Numbered from the stretch's first letter, positions 52,775 through 61,239 are shown. The stretch is 64,000 nucleotides of DNA from Pseudomonas kairouanensis (GCF_004682055.1 NZ_QUZU01000005.1:62001-126000); one strand, 5' to 3'. Translations and numbers: made by a program. Notes: generated by a model not told the origin, from the sequence alone.

Positions 52775-53383
52775 TCAGGGCTTCTCGCCTTTAAGCTGGC
52801 GCAAGCTGATGTCGGCCAGGCAAGTACCGAGCTCGCCGAGATGGTCGATGACCGAATGCACCCCCAGCCCGTACAGCGCTACGGTCGCCTTGCCGCGCAT
52901 GTGTTCACGCTCCCGATCGCTGAGCGCTTGCCATTGATCCGGTGCCAGGCCGCACAGGGATCCGCAAGACGCCAACCCAATAGTCCACAACCCGGCATTG
53001 AGTCCCGATTGCAGCAAGCGTGGCTCACCACTGACCAGCACGCAGCCTTCCAAACGTTCGATGTTCAACGCCATCAAGGCTTGCCAGCAGGCATGGGGCG
53101 CGGGCCAGCGAATGGAGGAGGGCGGCGTCGCCTTGAGCCAGCGGGGTAACACAGCGGCCAGGGGCGTGGTGACAGCGGGCGGGAGTTCATCCAGCCAGGC
53201 GCAGGGAACGCCTTGCTCCTTCAAGCTGCGCAGGATTTTCAGGGCGCCAGGCGTGGCCTGGGAGTCGGCGCAGGGCGAATCGGTACGCGCCTGGGAACCG
53301 AAGTCCACCAGGCAGCCACTCAGGCCAAACAAAACGGCAGTCAGGGCAGGCGCGCTGGCGATGGCAATTTCGGCGTGGGGCAT
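52775..53383 (-). CDS. degenerate phosphonatase-like HAD protein
   Basis: A 202-residue protein that resembles phosphonoacetaldehyde hydrolase (PhnX) in the first motif (LFGLSGCLVDFGS) and in the C-terminal stretch GLWTIGLASCGSLCGL...ALYGLGVHSVIDHLGELG. The HAD nucleophile Asp is Gly here (G20), and I see no cap-domain Lys. About 70 residues are missing compared with PhnX. It is therefore probably not a phosphonatase; a structural or regulatory role is possible. A similar gene lies near mlaA in other Pseudomonas, as far as I recall. Confidence 0.65.
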   Translation of the reverse strand: MPHAEIAIASAPALTAVLFGLSGCLVDFGSQARTDSPCADSQATPGALKILRSLKEQGVPCAWLDELPPAVTTPLAAVLPRWLKATPPSSIRWPAPHACWQALMALNIERLEGCVLVSGEPRLLQSGLNAGLWTIGLASCGSLCGLAPDQWQALSDREREHMRGKATVALYGLGVHSVIDHLGELGTCLADISLRQLKGEKP

Positions 53384-53578
53384 ATCGACATCCCTGAAAT
53401 AGCTGAGACGCTACCGAGCGAGGATGACAAGCCGATGACATGGGCGTTAATTGTGGGATTTTAGTCAATTTGTCTTAGGACTATTCCCTGTTGCTGCCTA
53501 AATGCACACTTCCGTCATATACTCACGGCCTTATTCAGGGCATAGCGCCCATGACAGACCATTCAAGGAGCAAAAGCT

Positions 53579-54268
53579 ATGCGCTGGAGCCACTACTTCG
53601 CTCAGCTGTCAGTGTGTGCCACTGTCCTGCTGGCCCCGTTCGCCGTACAAGCTGCGTCGGAAGATGATCCCTGGGAAAGCGTCAACCGCCCGATCTTCAC
53701 CTTCAACGACACCGTTGATACCTATGCCCTCAAGCCACTGGCCCAGGGTTATGAGTGGATCACGCCACAATTCGTTGAAGACGGTATCCATAATTTCTTC
53801 CGCAATATCGGTGACGTTGGCAACCTGGCCAACAACGTATTGCAACTCAAACCCCATAATGCCGGCGTCGATACCGCCCGCCTGTTGGTCAACACGACCT
53901 TTGGCGTGCTGGGCTTTATCGATGTGGGCACCAAAATGGGGCTGCAGCGCAGTGATGAAGACTTCGGTCAGACCCTGGGCTACTGGGGTGTGGGCAGTGG
54001 TCCTTACGTCATGCTGCCGCTGCTGGGCCCTAGCACTTTGCGCGATGCGCCGTCCAAATACGTGGACAGCTACACCCAGCCGTACCGCTACATGGACGAT
54101 GTCTCCCTGCGTAACAGCGTAATGGGCCTGGGCATCGTCGATACCCGTGCCAGCCTGCTCGACAGCGAGAAGCTGATCACCGGCGACAAGTACACCTTTA
54201 TTCGCAATGCTTACCTTCAGAACCGCGAGTTCAAGGTCAAGGACGGCAAGGTTGTCGACGATTTTTAA
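53579..54268 (+). CDS. mlaA: phospholipid trafficking protein MlaA (VacJ)
   Basis: A 229-residue protein, the outer-membrane part of the Mla system that removes mislocalised phospholipids. The signal peptide (residues 1-25) is followed by DPWESVNRPIFTFNDTVD, ARLLVNTTFGVLGFIDVGTKMGL and GYWGVGSGPYVMLPLLGPSTLRD, all VacJ hallmarks. The signal shows LSVC-A and then ends VQA-AS: no proper lipobox Gly/Ala/Ser before a Cys, unlike E. coli MlaA, which is a lipoprotein. AAGGAG precedes ATG 53579. Confidence 0.92.
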   Translation: MRWSHYFAQLSVCATVLLAPFAVQAASEDDPWESVNRPIFTFNDTVDTYALKPLAQGYEWITPQFVEDGIHNFFRNIGDVGNLANNVLQLKPHNAGVDTARLLVNTTFGVLGFIDVGTKMGLQRSDEDFGQTLGYWGVGSGPYVMLPLLGPSTLRDAPSKYVDSYTQPYRYMDDVSLRNSVMGLGIVDTRASLLDSEKLITGDKYTFIRNAYLQNREFKVKDGKVVDDF

Positions 54269-54286
54269 ATCGTGATGTTTTGAAAT

Positions 54287-54316
54287 AAAAAAGGCGACCC
54301 GAGGGTCGCCTTTTTT
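54287..54316 (+). terminator. terminator between mlaA and the convergent PilZ gene
   Basis: GGCGACCC / GGGTCGCC, loop GA, flanked by A6 and T6; bidirectional. Confidence 0.93.
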
Positions 54317-54327
54317 GTGCGCTGGTT

Positions 54328-54624
54328 TCAGTGCATCTTCAAGATCCTGAGGCCCAAATGCTGGCCGTCGTCTGCCCCCTTGACCCACACCACCTCGGTG
54401 TCCGCTTCCAGCCCTTTGAGGGCGGCGTGCTCGGAATCGATGCGCACGGTGAGGCGATCGCCTACCTGGAACTGGCGCGGCGCCTGCACCTGCATGCCCG
54501 AGCTGGAAAGGTCCAGGCAAACGCCGGCAATCTCTTGCCCGGCGTGGATCAGGGACACGTCGGCATCCACGCGCATACGGATGAAATCGCGCTTTTCGGC
54601 GTAGTCGCGCTCGTGTTCGCTCAT
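54328..54624 (-). CDS. single-domain PilZ protein
   Basis: A 98-residue c-di-GMP receptor of the simplest kind: R12-DFI-R16 and D38-x-S40-xx-G43 (DLSSSGMQV) both intact, then the barrel strands ending GLRILKMH. ATG 54622-54624 is chosen because AAGG lies about nine bases upstream; an ATG nine bases earlier abuts that site. The target is unknown. Separate from the PilZ protein at 44635, which has a long insert. Confidence 0.87.
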   Translation of the reverse strand: MSEHERDYAEKRDFIRMRVDADVSLIHAGQEIAGVCLDLSSSGMQVQAPRQFQVGDRLTVRIDSEHAALKGLEADTEVVWVKGADDGQHLGLRILKMH

Positions 54625-54633
54625 GGGTTCCAT

Positions 54634-54899
54634 CCTTACTTTGTGTTGTGGTCGTGGCTGTTCTTATAACTCCCGGTGATTTGCGGTGTAAAGACGCCCA
54701 GCGACCATCGGCATGAGCTTGAAACCCCTGGCGGATGGGAGTACCGTCTGCGCCTTAGAAGGGCACCTCTGCTTTACCGTTGTGCGTGGGCCAAAAGCCC
54801 GTGTTTTGTAGGACAGAGAGGCTAGAAAGCGAATCCAGTACGTGACCCGGCCATTGCCTGGCCACTTACGCCAACCTAATTCTGGCGCCGTTTGCCCAC
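54634..54899. promoter_or_regulatory. upstream region of rssB
   Basis: This 266-base gap must hold the promoter and leader of rssB. It contains several GGA-containing stretches (GGCGGATGGGAG, TAGGACAGAGAGG) and no ribosome site right before the start codon. No recognisable gene or RNA. Confidence 0.4.
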
Positions 54900-56081
54900 A
54901 TGCAAAAAACCAGTGCCACGCTGCTGATAATCGATGACGACGAAGTAGTGCGCGCGAGCCTCGCGGCCTATTTGGAAGACAGTGGCTTCAGCGTCCTGCA
55001 GGCCAGTAATGGCCAACAGGGTCTCCAGGTATTCGAGCGCGACAAGCCCGACCTCGTGATCTGCGATCTGCGCATGCCCCAGATGGGCGGCCTGGAGCTG
55101 ATTCGCCAGGTGACCGAGCTTGCCCCGCAGACGCCAGTCATTGTCGTGTCAGGTGCCGGGGTGATGAACGATGCCGTCGAGGCCTTGCGCCTGGGCGCTG
55201 CCGACTACCTGATCAAGCCCCTGGAAGACCTGGCGGTGCTGGAGCACTCGGTACGCCGTGCCCTGGATCGTGCACGACTGTTGCTGGAAAACCAGCGTTA
55301 CCGCGAAAAGCTCGAAACCGCCAACCGCGAACTCGAAGCCAGCCTGAACCTGCTCCAGGAAGACCAGAATGCCGGTCGCCAGGTGCAGATGAACATGCTG
55401 CCGGTCAGCCCTTGGACCATCGACGAGTTCCAGTTCGCTCACCAGATCATCCCGTCGTTGTACCTGTCGGGTGATTTCGTTGACTATTTCCGCGTTGATG
55501 AGCGGCGTGTGGCGTTCTACCTGGCCGACGTTTCCGGCCATGGCGCGTCCTCGGCGTTTGTCACGGTGTTGTTGAAATTCATGACGACCCGGCTGTTGTT
55601 CGAGTCCAAACGCAATGGCACCTTGCCGGAATTCACCCCCTCCGAGGTGCTGGGCCACATCAACCGGGGCCTGATCAGTTGCAAGCTGGGCAAGCATGTG
55701 ACGATGGTCGGCGGCGTGATCGATGAAGAAACCGGTCTTTTGACCTACAGCATTGGCGGTCACCTGCCGATGCCTGTTTTATACACTCCCGACAGTGTGC
55801 GTTACCTGGAAGGGCGTGGTTTGCCCGTAGGCTTGTTCAATGAAGCGACCTACGAAGACCACATCCTGGAGCTGCCACCGACGTTCAGCCTTACGCTGAT
55901 GTCCGACGGCATCCTGGACCTGCTTCCAGAGCCTACACTCAAGGAGAAAGAAGCCGCCTTGCCCCAAAAGGTCAAGGCAGCGGGCGGCAGCCTGGATGGC
56001 CTGCGGCAAGTGTTTGGATTGGCCACGCTGGGGGAGATGCCGGATGATATCGCCCTACTGGTGTTGAGCAGGAATCTTTGA
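54900..56081 (+). CDS. rssB: response regulator with PP2C-type phosphatase domain (RssB)
   Basis: A 393-residue protein: receiver (1-120, phosphoacceptor D56 in VICDLRMPQMGG, K in LIKPL), a helical linker, and a C-terminal SpoIIE-type PP2C phosphatase (about 190-393, with SGDFVDYF, LADVSGHGASSAF and LMSDGILDL carrying the metal Asp residues). In Pseudomonas such RssB proteins dephosphorylate the STAS protein RssC encoded next and affect general stress or motility output. ATG 54900 lacks a ribosome site but the receiver begins right after it. Confidence 0.9.
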   Translation: MQKTSATLLIIDDDEVVRASLAAYLEDSGFSVLQASNGQQGLQVFERDKPDLVICDLRMPQMGGLELIRQVTELAPQTPVIVVSGAGVMNDAVEALRLGAADYLIKPLEDLAVLEHSVRRALDRARLLLENQRYREKLETANRELEASLNLLQEDQNAGRQVQMNMLPVSPWTIDEFQFAHQIIPSLYLSGDFVDYFRVDERRVAFYLADVSGHGASSAFVTVLLKFMTTRLLFESKRNGTLPEFTPSEVLGHINRGLISCKLGKHVTMVGGVIDEETGLLTYSIGGHLPMPVLYTPDSVRYLEGRGLPVGLFNEATYEDHILELPPTFSLTLMSDGILDLLPEPTLKEKEAALPQKVKAAGGSLDGLRQVFGLATLGEMPDDIALLVLSRNL

Positions 56082-56563
56082 TGAGTACCGGAAGAATCCA
56101 ATTCGCCGAGCAGGACGGGACCTTTGTCCTGAAATTTGTCGGTGAAGTGCGCCTGACCTTGTGTTCGGCGCTGGATGCGACGATTGAGCGGATTTTCACA
56201 GCGTTGAATTTCTCGGCGATCGTGATCGATCTGACCGAAACCCGCAGCATCGATAGCACCACCCTTGGGCTGTTGGCCAAGTTGTCCATTCTGTCTCGGC
56301 AGAAGGTCGGCCTGTTGCCGACGGTCGTCACCACCCACGAAGACATCACCCGTCTGCTGCAGTCCATGGGTTTTGACCAGGTGTTCAACATTGTTGATCG
56401 CCCGATACCCTGCCCGGAATGCCTGACCGATCTGCCATCCCAGGACCAGTCCGAGGAAGTCGTACGGATCAAGGTGCTGGAAGCGCACAAGATCCTGATG
56501 GGCTTGAACGAGTCCAACCGTGAAGCCTTCCACGACTTGGTCAACGCGCTAGAGCGCCACTGA
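56081..56563 (+). CDS. rssC: STAS-domain anti-sigma factor antagonist (RssC)
   Basis: A 160-residue protein with an N-terminal STAS domain (about 1-100). The presumed phosphoserine is S59 in RSIDSTTLGLLAKL, by analogy with SpoIIAA. The C-terminal part has CPEC and an acidic helical tail. It starts at ATG 56081, sharing the A of the rssB stop (TGATG), so translation is coupled. Partner of RssB; the cognate kinase or sigma partner is not in the window. Confidence 0.88.
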   Translation: MSTGRIQFAEQDGTFVLKFVGEVRLTLCSALDATIERIFTALNFSAIVIDLTETRSIDSTTLGLLAKLSILSRQKVGLLPTVVTTHEDITRLLQSMGFDQVFNIVDRPIPCPECLTDLPSQDQSEEVVRIKVLEAHKILMGLNESNREAFHDLVNALERH

Positions 56564-56585
56564 TCTGGACTTGAAACACAATCTG

Positions 56586-56675
56586 AATGTGAGAGCGGAC
56601 TTGCTCGCGAAAGCGGTGTGTCAGTAGTGAATTCATAACTGACCACTGCATTCGCGAGCAAGCTCGCTCCCACAG
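56586..56675. repeat. REP doublet (REPIN)
   Basis: TGTGAGAGCGGACTTGCTCG, diverged at two positions, faces CGCGAGCAAGCTCGCTCCCA; between rssC and tal. Confidence 0.85.
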
Positions 56676-56701
56676 TTGAGCAGTGATCGGCATGAGACAG
56701 C

Positions 56702-56741
56702 AAAAAAAGGGCGGTACCCTCACAGGTACCGCCCTTTTTTT
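56702..56741. terminator. bidirectional terminator between rssC and tal
   Basis: GGGCGGTACC, loop CTCACA, GGTACCGCCC, with A7 on the left and T7 on the right. Confidence 0.95.
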
Positions 56742-56754
56742 GCTGCTGCCGGCT

Positions 56755-57681
56755 TTACAGCTTGGCAGTCAGCAACGCCTCCAGCTTCTCCTGGTCCCGC
56801 GCAAACTGACGAATACCCTCTGCCAGCTTCTCGGTCGCCATCGCATCTTCGTTGGACTCCCAACGGAACTGCGCTTCGGTCAGATGCACACGCGCCTCAC
56901 CTGCATGGCCCGGCGACAGCTTGCGCTCCAGCTTGCCATTGTCGGCAGCCAGTTTCTCCAGCAGGTCCGGACTGATGGTCAGGCGATCGCAGCCGGCCAG
57001 TTCTTCGATCTGGCTCAGGTTGCGGAAGCTTGCGCCCATGACCACAGTCTTGTAGCCATTGGCCTTGTAGTAATTGTAGATGCGCGTCACCGACTGCACG
57101 CCCGGATCATCGGAGCCGGTGTAGTCGTTGCCGTTGGCTTTCTTGTACCAGTCGTAGATGCGACCTACGAACGGCGAAATCAGGAATACGCCCGCTTCTG
57201 CGCACGCCACGGCCTGGGCGAAGGAGAACAGCAGTGTCAGGTTGGTCTGGATGCCTTCTTTTTCCAGCTTCTCGGCGGCACGAATGCCTTCCCAGGTCGA
57301 CGCGATCTTGATCAGCACACGATCCCGGCCAATACCGGCCTTTTCGTACAGATCGATCAGGCGATGCGCACGCTTGAGTACGGCGTCAGTGTCGAACGAC
57401 AGGCGCGCATCCACTTCGGTGGAAATGCGGCCAGGTACCACCTTCAGGATTTCTTGACCCACTGCCACAGCAAAGCGATCGCTGGCCAGACCGACGTCAC
57501 CGTTACAGTCCTGCACGCACTCATCCAGCAGCTTGGCATACGCCGGGATCGACGCGGCCTTGAGCAGCAGGGAAGGGTTGGTGGTGGCGTCTTGCGGTTT
57601 GACACGAGCGATAGCTTCAAAATCGCCGGTATCGGCTACGACGGTGGTGAACTGCTTGAGTTGTTCCAGCTTGGAAGTCAT
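56755..57681 (-). CDS. tal: transaldolase
   Basis: A 308-residue class I aldolase of the pentose phosphate pathway. Catalytic Lys is K125 ([10 protein letters not shown]), and the motif [10 protein letters not shown] (31-40) and [16 protein letters not shown] stretch are present. ATG at 57679-57681; nineteen more codons upstream are open but lack protein character. dusA lies upstream on the same strand. Confidence 0.95.
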   Translation of the reverse strand: MTSKLEQLKQFTTVVADTGDFEAIARVKPQDATTNPSLLLKAASIPAYAKLLDECVQDCNGDVGLASDRFAVAVGQEILKVVPGRISTEVDARLSFDTDAVLKRAHRLIDLYEKAGIGRDRVLIKIASTWEGIRAAEKLEKEGIQTNLTLLFSFAQAVACAEAGVFLISPFVGRIYDWYKKANGNDYTGSDDPGVQSVTRIYNYYKANGYKTVVMGASFRNLSQIEELAGCDRLTISPDLLEKLAADNGKLERKLSPGHAGEARVHLTEAQFRWESNEDAMATEKLAEGIRQFARDQEKLEALLTAKL

Positions 57682-57857
57682 GGGCGTGCTCTGTCCTATG
57701 GGTCTGGTGACATTACCCGAGCGCAGACAGCCGCTCAAGGGCGCAAATGCGTTCAGCGGCCCGTCGCAGCAACAACCTGAGAACGATCGTTTGAATGACG
57801 GGCCTGACTGTTAAATAGGAGGGCAAAACGTCCCGCAGGTTCAAATCGAAGGCGTAT

Positions 57858-58823
57858 TCAACGACCTTCCAGCAACGCGCCGGCCTGATCCAGCAGCGCC
57901 AACGGGTCGGCTGCCTTATGGATATCCACCGACAGCAACTGCCGAAACTTGCGCGCACCGGGGAAGCCTGTGCCCAGGCCCAGGATGTGCCGAGTGATAT
58001 GGTGCATCGAACCACCCGTTGCCAAATGTTCGGCGATATAAGGACGCAACTGCACCAGCACCTCGGCACGCGTGATCACCGGCTGTTCGCAGCCAAACAA
58101 CTGTTGATCCACCTGCGCCAGCAAATACGGGTTGTGATAAGCCTCGCGACCCAACATCACCCCATCAAATGTCTGCAAATGGACGTGGCATTCTTCCAGC
58201 GTTTTGATACCGCCGTTGAGAACGATCTCCAACTCAGGAAAATCACGCTTCAACTGCGCAGCCACGTCATAGCGCAAGGGTGGAATGTCCCGGTTTTCCT
58301 TCGGCGACAACCCCTCAAGGATCGCAATGCGTGCATGCACGGTAAAGCTGGTGCAGCCCGCGTCCTTTACTTGACCGACGAAATCACACAACTCGTCATA
58401 ACTGTCTCGGCCATTGATCCCGATGCGGTGCTTGACGGTGACAGGAATCGACACCGTATCCCGCATCGCTTTCACACAATCGGCCACCAAGGCCGGATGG
58501 GCCATCAGGATCGCCCCGATCATATTGTTCTGCACGCGGTCGCTGGGGCAGCCGACGTTCAAGTTCACCTCGTCATAACCCGCCGCCTCAGCCATGCGTG
58601 CGCAAGCTGCCAGATCCGCCGGAACACTGCCGCCCAGCTGCAGCGCCAGCGGGTGCTCGGCTTCATTGTGGCGCAGAAAGCGGTCGTGATCGCCGTGCAG
58701 GATCGCGCCAGTGGTGACCATCTCGGTGTAGAGCAGGGTGTGCTTGGAGAGCAAGCGTAGGAAGTAGCGGCAGTGGCGGTCGGTCCAATCCATCATGGGT
58801 GCTACAGAAAATTTACGATTCAT
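57858..58823 (-). CDS. dusA: tRNA-dihydrouridine synthase A
   Basis: A 321-residue FMN/NADPH enzyme that reduces U20/U20a in tRNA D-loops. The FMN barrel starts FSVAPMMDWTDRHCR; the catalytic Cys is C92 (LNVGCPSDRVQ); NGGIKTLEE lies in the phosphate site. The 5' end is intact and codes for a full N-terminus, but the sequence immediately beyond it is island DNA, so promoter and ribosome site of dusA are probably supplied by the island. Confidence 0.95.
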   Translation of the reverse strand: MNRKFSVAPMMDWTDRHCRYFLRLLSKHTLLYTEMVTTGAILHGDHDRFLRHNEAEHPLALQLGGSVPADLAACARMAEAAGYDEVNLNVGCPSDRVQNNMIGAILMAHPALVADCVKAMRDTVSIPVTVKHRIGINGRDSYDELCDFVGQVKDAGCTSFTVHARIAILEGLSPKENRDIPPLRYDVAAQLKRDFPELEIVLNGGIKTLEECHVHLQTFDGVMLGREAYHNPYLLAQVDQQLFGCEQPVITRAEVLVQLRPYIAEHLATGGSMHHITRHILGLGTGFPGARKFRQLLSVDIHKAADPLALLDQAGALLEGR

Positions 58824-58980
58824 AAAGCCTTGTATTTAAAGCCCTTAAGCAGGTTATTGTGCTATCGTTCGTGTACATTTCAGGGGCCAAAATAACGGTT
58901 TGGGTACACCTGGAGTACACGCCGTGTGCATCAAAGGTATGCATCGGGTATGGATAAATGAACACTGAGTGAACACGACC
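58824..58980. other. presumed left attachment region of the dusA island
   Basis: Between the dusA start and the integrase. It carries GTGTAC (58871-58876, inverted) and GTACAC (58904-58909, 58915-58920), spaced like recombinase arm or core sites. The crossover point should lie in or near the first codons of dusA, but the second copy needed to define it is not in the window. Confidence 0.45.
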
Positions 58981-60105
58981 ATGGCTTCAATCCAAAAGCT
59001 TCCAAGCGGCAACTGGCGTGTGCTGATTCGATCAAAGGGTCACAAGGCGATCAGTGAAACGTTCACGACAGAGAAGCTTGCAAAGGCGTTTGCAAAGGAA
59101 AAAGCACGTCAGCTTGAAGAGATCAAAGCCACCGGCAGGGCCGCTGCTCCCAAGGGTTCAACTGTCGCGCATTATATCGATGACTACCTCGATTACATAC
59201 AGCAGGGCCGTACCCTTCAGCGGAGCGCACTGTTCATCTACAAAGCTCTGAAGAAACGCCTGGGCAAGATCGGCATCGAACGGCTTTCGAAGAGTCACCT
59301 GGAGTCGTTTATTGATGCCAGGAAAAAAGAGGGCGTCCAGGGTCAAACAATTGCTGGTGATCTCTCATTGCTGTCATCTGTGCTTCGCTATTGCTATGAC
59401 ACCAAGCACCTTGATATTGACCCAGATCTGGCCGACAAGGCGCGTAAGGGGCTGAAGACAAGTCACAAAATGAGAATCAAAAGTCGCGAAGTGGAGTGTG
59501 TACCAACACAGCAGGAGATCGACGCTATCACTGCTGTCTTTGCTACAAAAACCCGTCAGCAGATCGACATGCCGCAGGTGATCCGATTCAGTCTCTACAC
59601 ATCTATGCGACAAGCAGAGATCTGCAGAATCAGAATTGAAGACTTGGACAGGGAGAATAAGACAGTCATTATTCGTGACCGAAAGCATCCTGACTTAAAG
59701 GAAGGTAACGATGAGACTGTTCCACTGCTGCCTTCAGCCTGGGAACTTGTAGAGAGCTTTATCGGGGGGCGGAAATCGGGCTGCATTTTTCCCTACAATC
59801 CGAAGTCCGTTTGTACTGCGTTCACACGCGCACGGGCGGAAGCTGGAGTGTCTCGACCAGTTCGCTTTCACGATCTTCGGCACAAAGCGATCACTGACTT
59901 TTTCGGCATTGGCCTGAACGTTCCCCAAGTCGCGCTGATGAGCGGCCACCGTGATTGGCAGACTTTGAAACGATACACACACGTCAAAGCGACTGATGTC
60001 CACACTGCTTACAACGCGCTGAACATCAAGCAACAGGACGCTAAAAATATCAACGGACAACTCGCCCTGATTTTGCAGCAACTTGGTGAACTCAAAAGCG
60101 CCTAG
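58981..60105 (+). CDS. tyrosine recombinase (island or phage integrase, dusA type)
   Basis: A 374-residue integrase. An N-terminal arm-binding domain (about 1-60) and SAM-like core-binding domain (60-160) precede the catalytic domain with R210 (LYTSMRQAE), K235 (RDRKHPD), H297-x-x-R300 (HDLRHKA), H323 (SGHRDW) and Y332 (LKRYTHV): the full R-K-H-R-H-Y set. It points away from dusA and lies 157 bases from its 5' end, as in known dusA-associated integrases. I place the start at ATG 58981; a GTG twelve bases upstream is possible. Lower GC than the flanking core genes. Confidence 0.93.
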   Translation: MASIQKLPSGNWRVLIRSKGHKAISETFTTEKLAKAFAKEKARQLEEIKATGRAAAPKGSTVAHYIDDYLDYIQQGRTLQRSALFIYKALKKRLGKIGIERLSKSHLESFIDARKKEGVQGQTIAGDLSLLSSVLRYCYDTKHLDIDPDLADKARKGLKTSHKMRIKSREVECVPTQQEIDAITAVFATKTRQQIDMPQVIRFSLYTSMRQAEICRIRIEDLDRENKTVIIRDRKHPDLKEGNDETVPLLPSAWELVESFIGGRKSGCIFPYNPKSVCTAFTRARAEAGVSRPVRFHDLRHKAITDFFGIGLNVPQVALMSGHRDWQTLKRYTHVKATDVHTAYNALNIKQQDAKNINGQLALILQQLGELKSA

Positions 60106-60110
60106 GCATG

Positions 60111-60140
60111 AAAAAAGGGGCCAGTTGGCCCCTTCATTTT
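60111..60140. terminator. bidirectional terminator between integrase and AlpA-like genes
   Basis: AAGGGGCCA / TGGCCCCTT around a two-base loop, A-rich left flank and TCATTTT right flank. Confidence 0.85.
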
Positions 60141-60372
60141 AAATGCAGCGTCTAATGAACTCGTCCGAATCGGATTCCATCAGACTGCCGATGAATTCCA
60201 TCACAGCGTTTTTTGGATACAAGTAAGCAGAGCCAAAGCGGATAGGTTTCGGCCCCTTGCCGTGCTTTCTCCAGTACGCCAAAGTATCAAGGTTGACCTT
60301 AGCGAGTTCACTGATATCTTCGGCGGTGTAGCAGTTGATCTCGTGAGCAATCTTACTTCTGATGTCGCTCAT
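60139..60372 (-). CDS. AlpA/MerR-like DNA-binding protein
   Basis: A 77-residue winged-helix-type protein: NCYTAEDISELAKVNLDTLAYWRKHGKGPKPIRFGSAYLYPKNAV is the classic excisionase/AlpA layout of helix-turn-helix, then a short wing with GP and an aromatic strand. Such proteins act as excisionase or as island regulators. ATG 60370-60372 has GGAGGAG ten bases upstream and begins one base after the stop of the next upstream gene, so the two are coupled. Confidence 0.82.
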   Translation of the reverse strand: MSDIRSKIAHEINCYTAEDISELAKVNLDTLAYWRKHGKGPKPIRFGSAYLYPKNAVMEFIGSLMESDSDEFIRRCI

Positions 60373-60373
60373 G

Positions 60374-60595
60374 TCAGATCGCTCCTCCGTGAGTGAAAAC
60401 GAAGCCCTTGAGCCTGAACATCGGGAGCGTGCTTACTCCGTCCGCAGAATAAAAGAAGCTACTCCCTAAATATGCGTAAGCCGGGCCATGGCTATTTCCT
60501 CTCCAGTAGTCGAGTGTAGACTTGCTCACGTTATATAGGTGGGCTACGTCATCTTCAGTAAGAAAACCCACTTCCTGCGCGATTCCTTTTTGCAT
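60374..60595 (-). CDS. AlpA-like DNA-binding protein, paralogue
   Basis: A 73-residue protein from ATG 60593-60595: GFLTEDDVAHLYNVSKSTLDYWRGNSHGPAYAYLGSSFFYSADGV is the same fold as the next gene downstream, with clear similarity in the HTH and wing. Ribosome site CGGGACAG is moderate. The frame upstream extends only through a TTG codon and is ignored. Two tandem copies of this regulator type are unusual. Confidence 0.7.
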   Translation of the reverse strand: MQKGIAQEVGFLTEDDVAHLYNVSKSTLDYWRGNSHGPAYAYLGSSFFYSADGVSTLPMFRLKGFVFTHGGAI

Positions 60596-60809
60596 TTTTC
60601 TGTCCCGAAAGCACCCGTCATCATGACCGTCAGTGCTCCCTGAGCTCTCAAAAAAAACGGTGTCGTACCGTTGCTTTGTCAATATATGGAATATGTTTTT
60701 CCAGATGCCGTCAAGGCGCAGGGCAAATTTTTTAAACAGTCTACGTAGGGCATACCGTTAGCTAGAGTATGCTAAAAATATACTTTGGTAGTCTTAACCA
60801 AAAGGCCAC

Positions 60810-60977
60810 TTGTATAAAAAAACGCCGGAGATTGGCCGTGCAGCTTATGGGTATGCCCAGAAGAAACGGAAAGTAAACTTCGAGATGCTACTTCTTATGT
60901 TATATCCTTTGATGTGTGTATGGCTTGTTGTCAAGATACTAAACAAGAGATTCCGTTCTGTGCATGGGATCCATTAG
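60810..60977 (+). CDS. possible small membrane protein, TTG start
   Basis: A 55-codon frame below usual length cut-offs: a basic N-terminal third (YKKTPEIGRAAYGYAQKKRK), one hydrophobic segment (MLLLMLYPLMCVWLVVKIL) and a basic tail. AAAAGG precedes the TTG by four to five bases. The basic-hydrophobic-basic order is what a small inner-membrane protein shows, but no family is recognised and it overlaps another doubtful frame on the opposite strand. Confidence 0.3.
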   Translation: MYKKTPEIGRAAYGYAQKKRKVNFEMLLLMLYPLMCVWLVVKILNKRFRSVHGIH

Positions 60978-61236
60978 TTCCGGAGATTTGTTTAATTCTT
61001 GCTAGGACTATATGGCCTTCAATTTCAACTGATTCCCTAAGCTGTCGCATGTGGGCTTTTGTGGCTTTTGCAATATTATCTTGAGCAGGTTCGGTGATTT
61101 TTATTGCTGTTGAGCGATTGCCATAACTCAATGAACTTGTCCCTTGAGAGGCCGTGCTCAGGTTGGAAAAGTGTGTTCGAGCTTTTGCGACTGCTCTGTT
61201 ACAAGTCCATGCCTTGGGGGGAAACGGAGCGATCAT
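60931..61236 (-). CDS. doubtful hypothetical protein
   Basis: A 101-residue frame starting ATG 61234-61236. The part RAVAKARTHFSNLSTASQGTSS and ITEPAQDNIAKATKAHMRQLRE looks protein-like, with a helical middle, but codon use is unlike the core genes and AGGAGG lies about fifteen bases before the start, too far for comfort. Unknown function; may be a fragment. Confidence 0.3.
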   Translation of the reverse strand: MIAPFPPKAWTCNRAVAKARTHFSNLSTASQGTSSLSYGNRSTAIKITEPAQDNIAKATKAHMRQLRESVEIEGHIVLARIKQISGTNGSHAQNGISCLVS

Positions 61237-61239
61237 CAA

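Noticed and set aside
58824..58980. tRNA gene as island attachment site
   Set aside because: No cloverleaf or TTCGA arm is found here; the integrase adjoins dusA instead.
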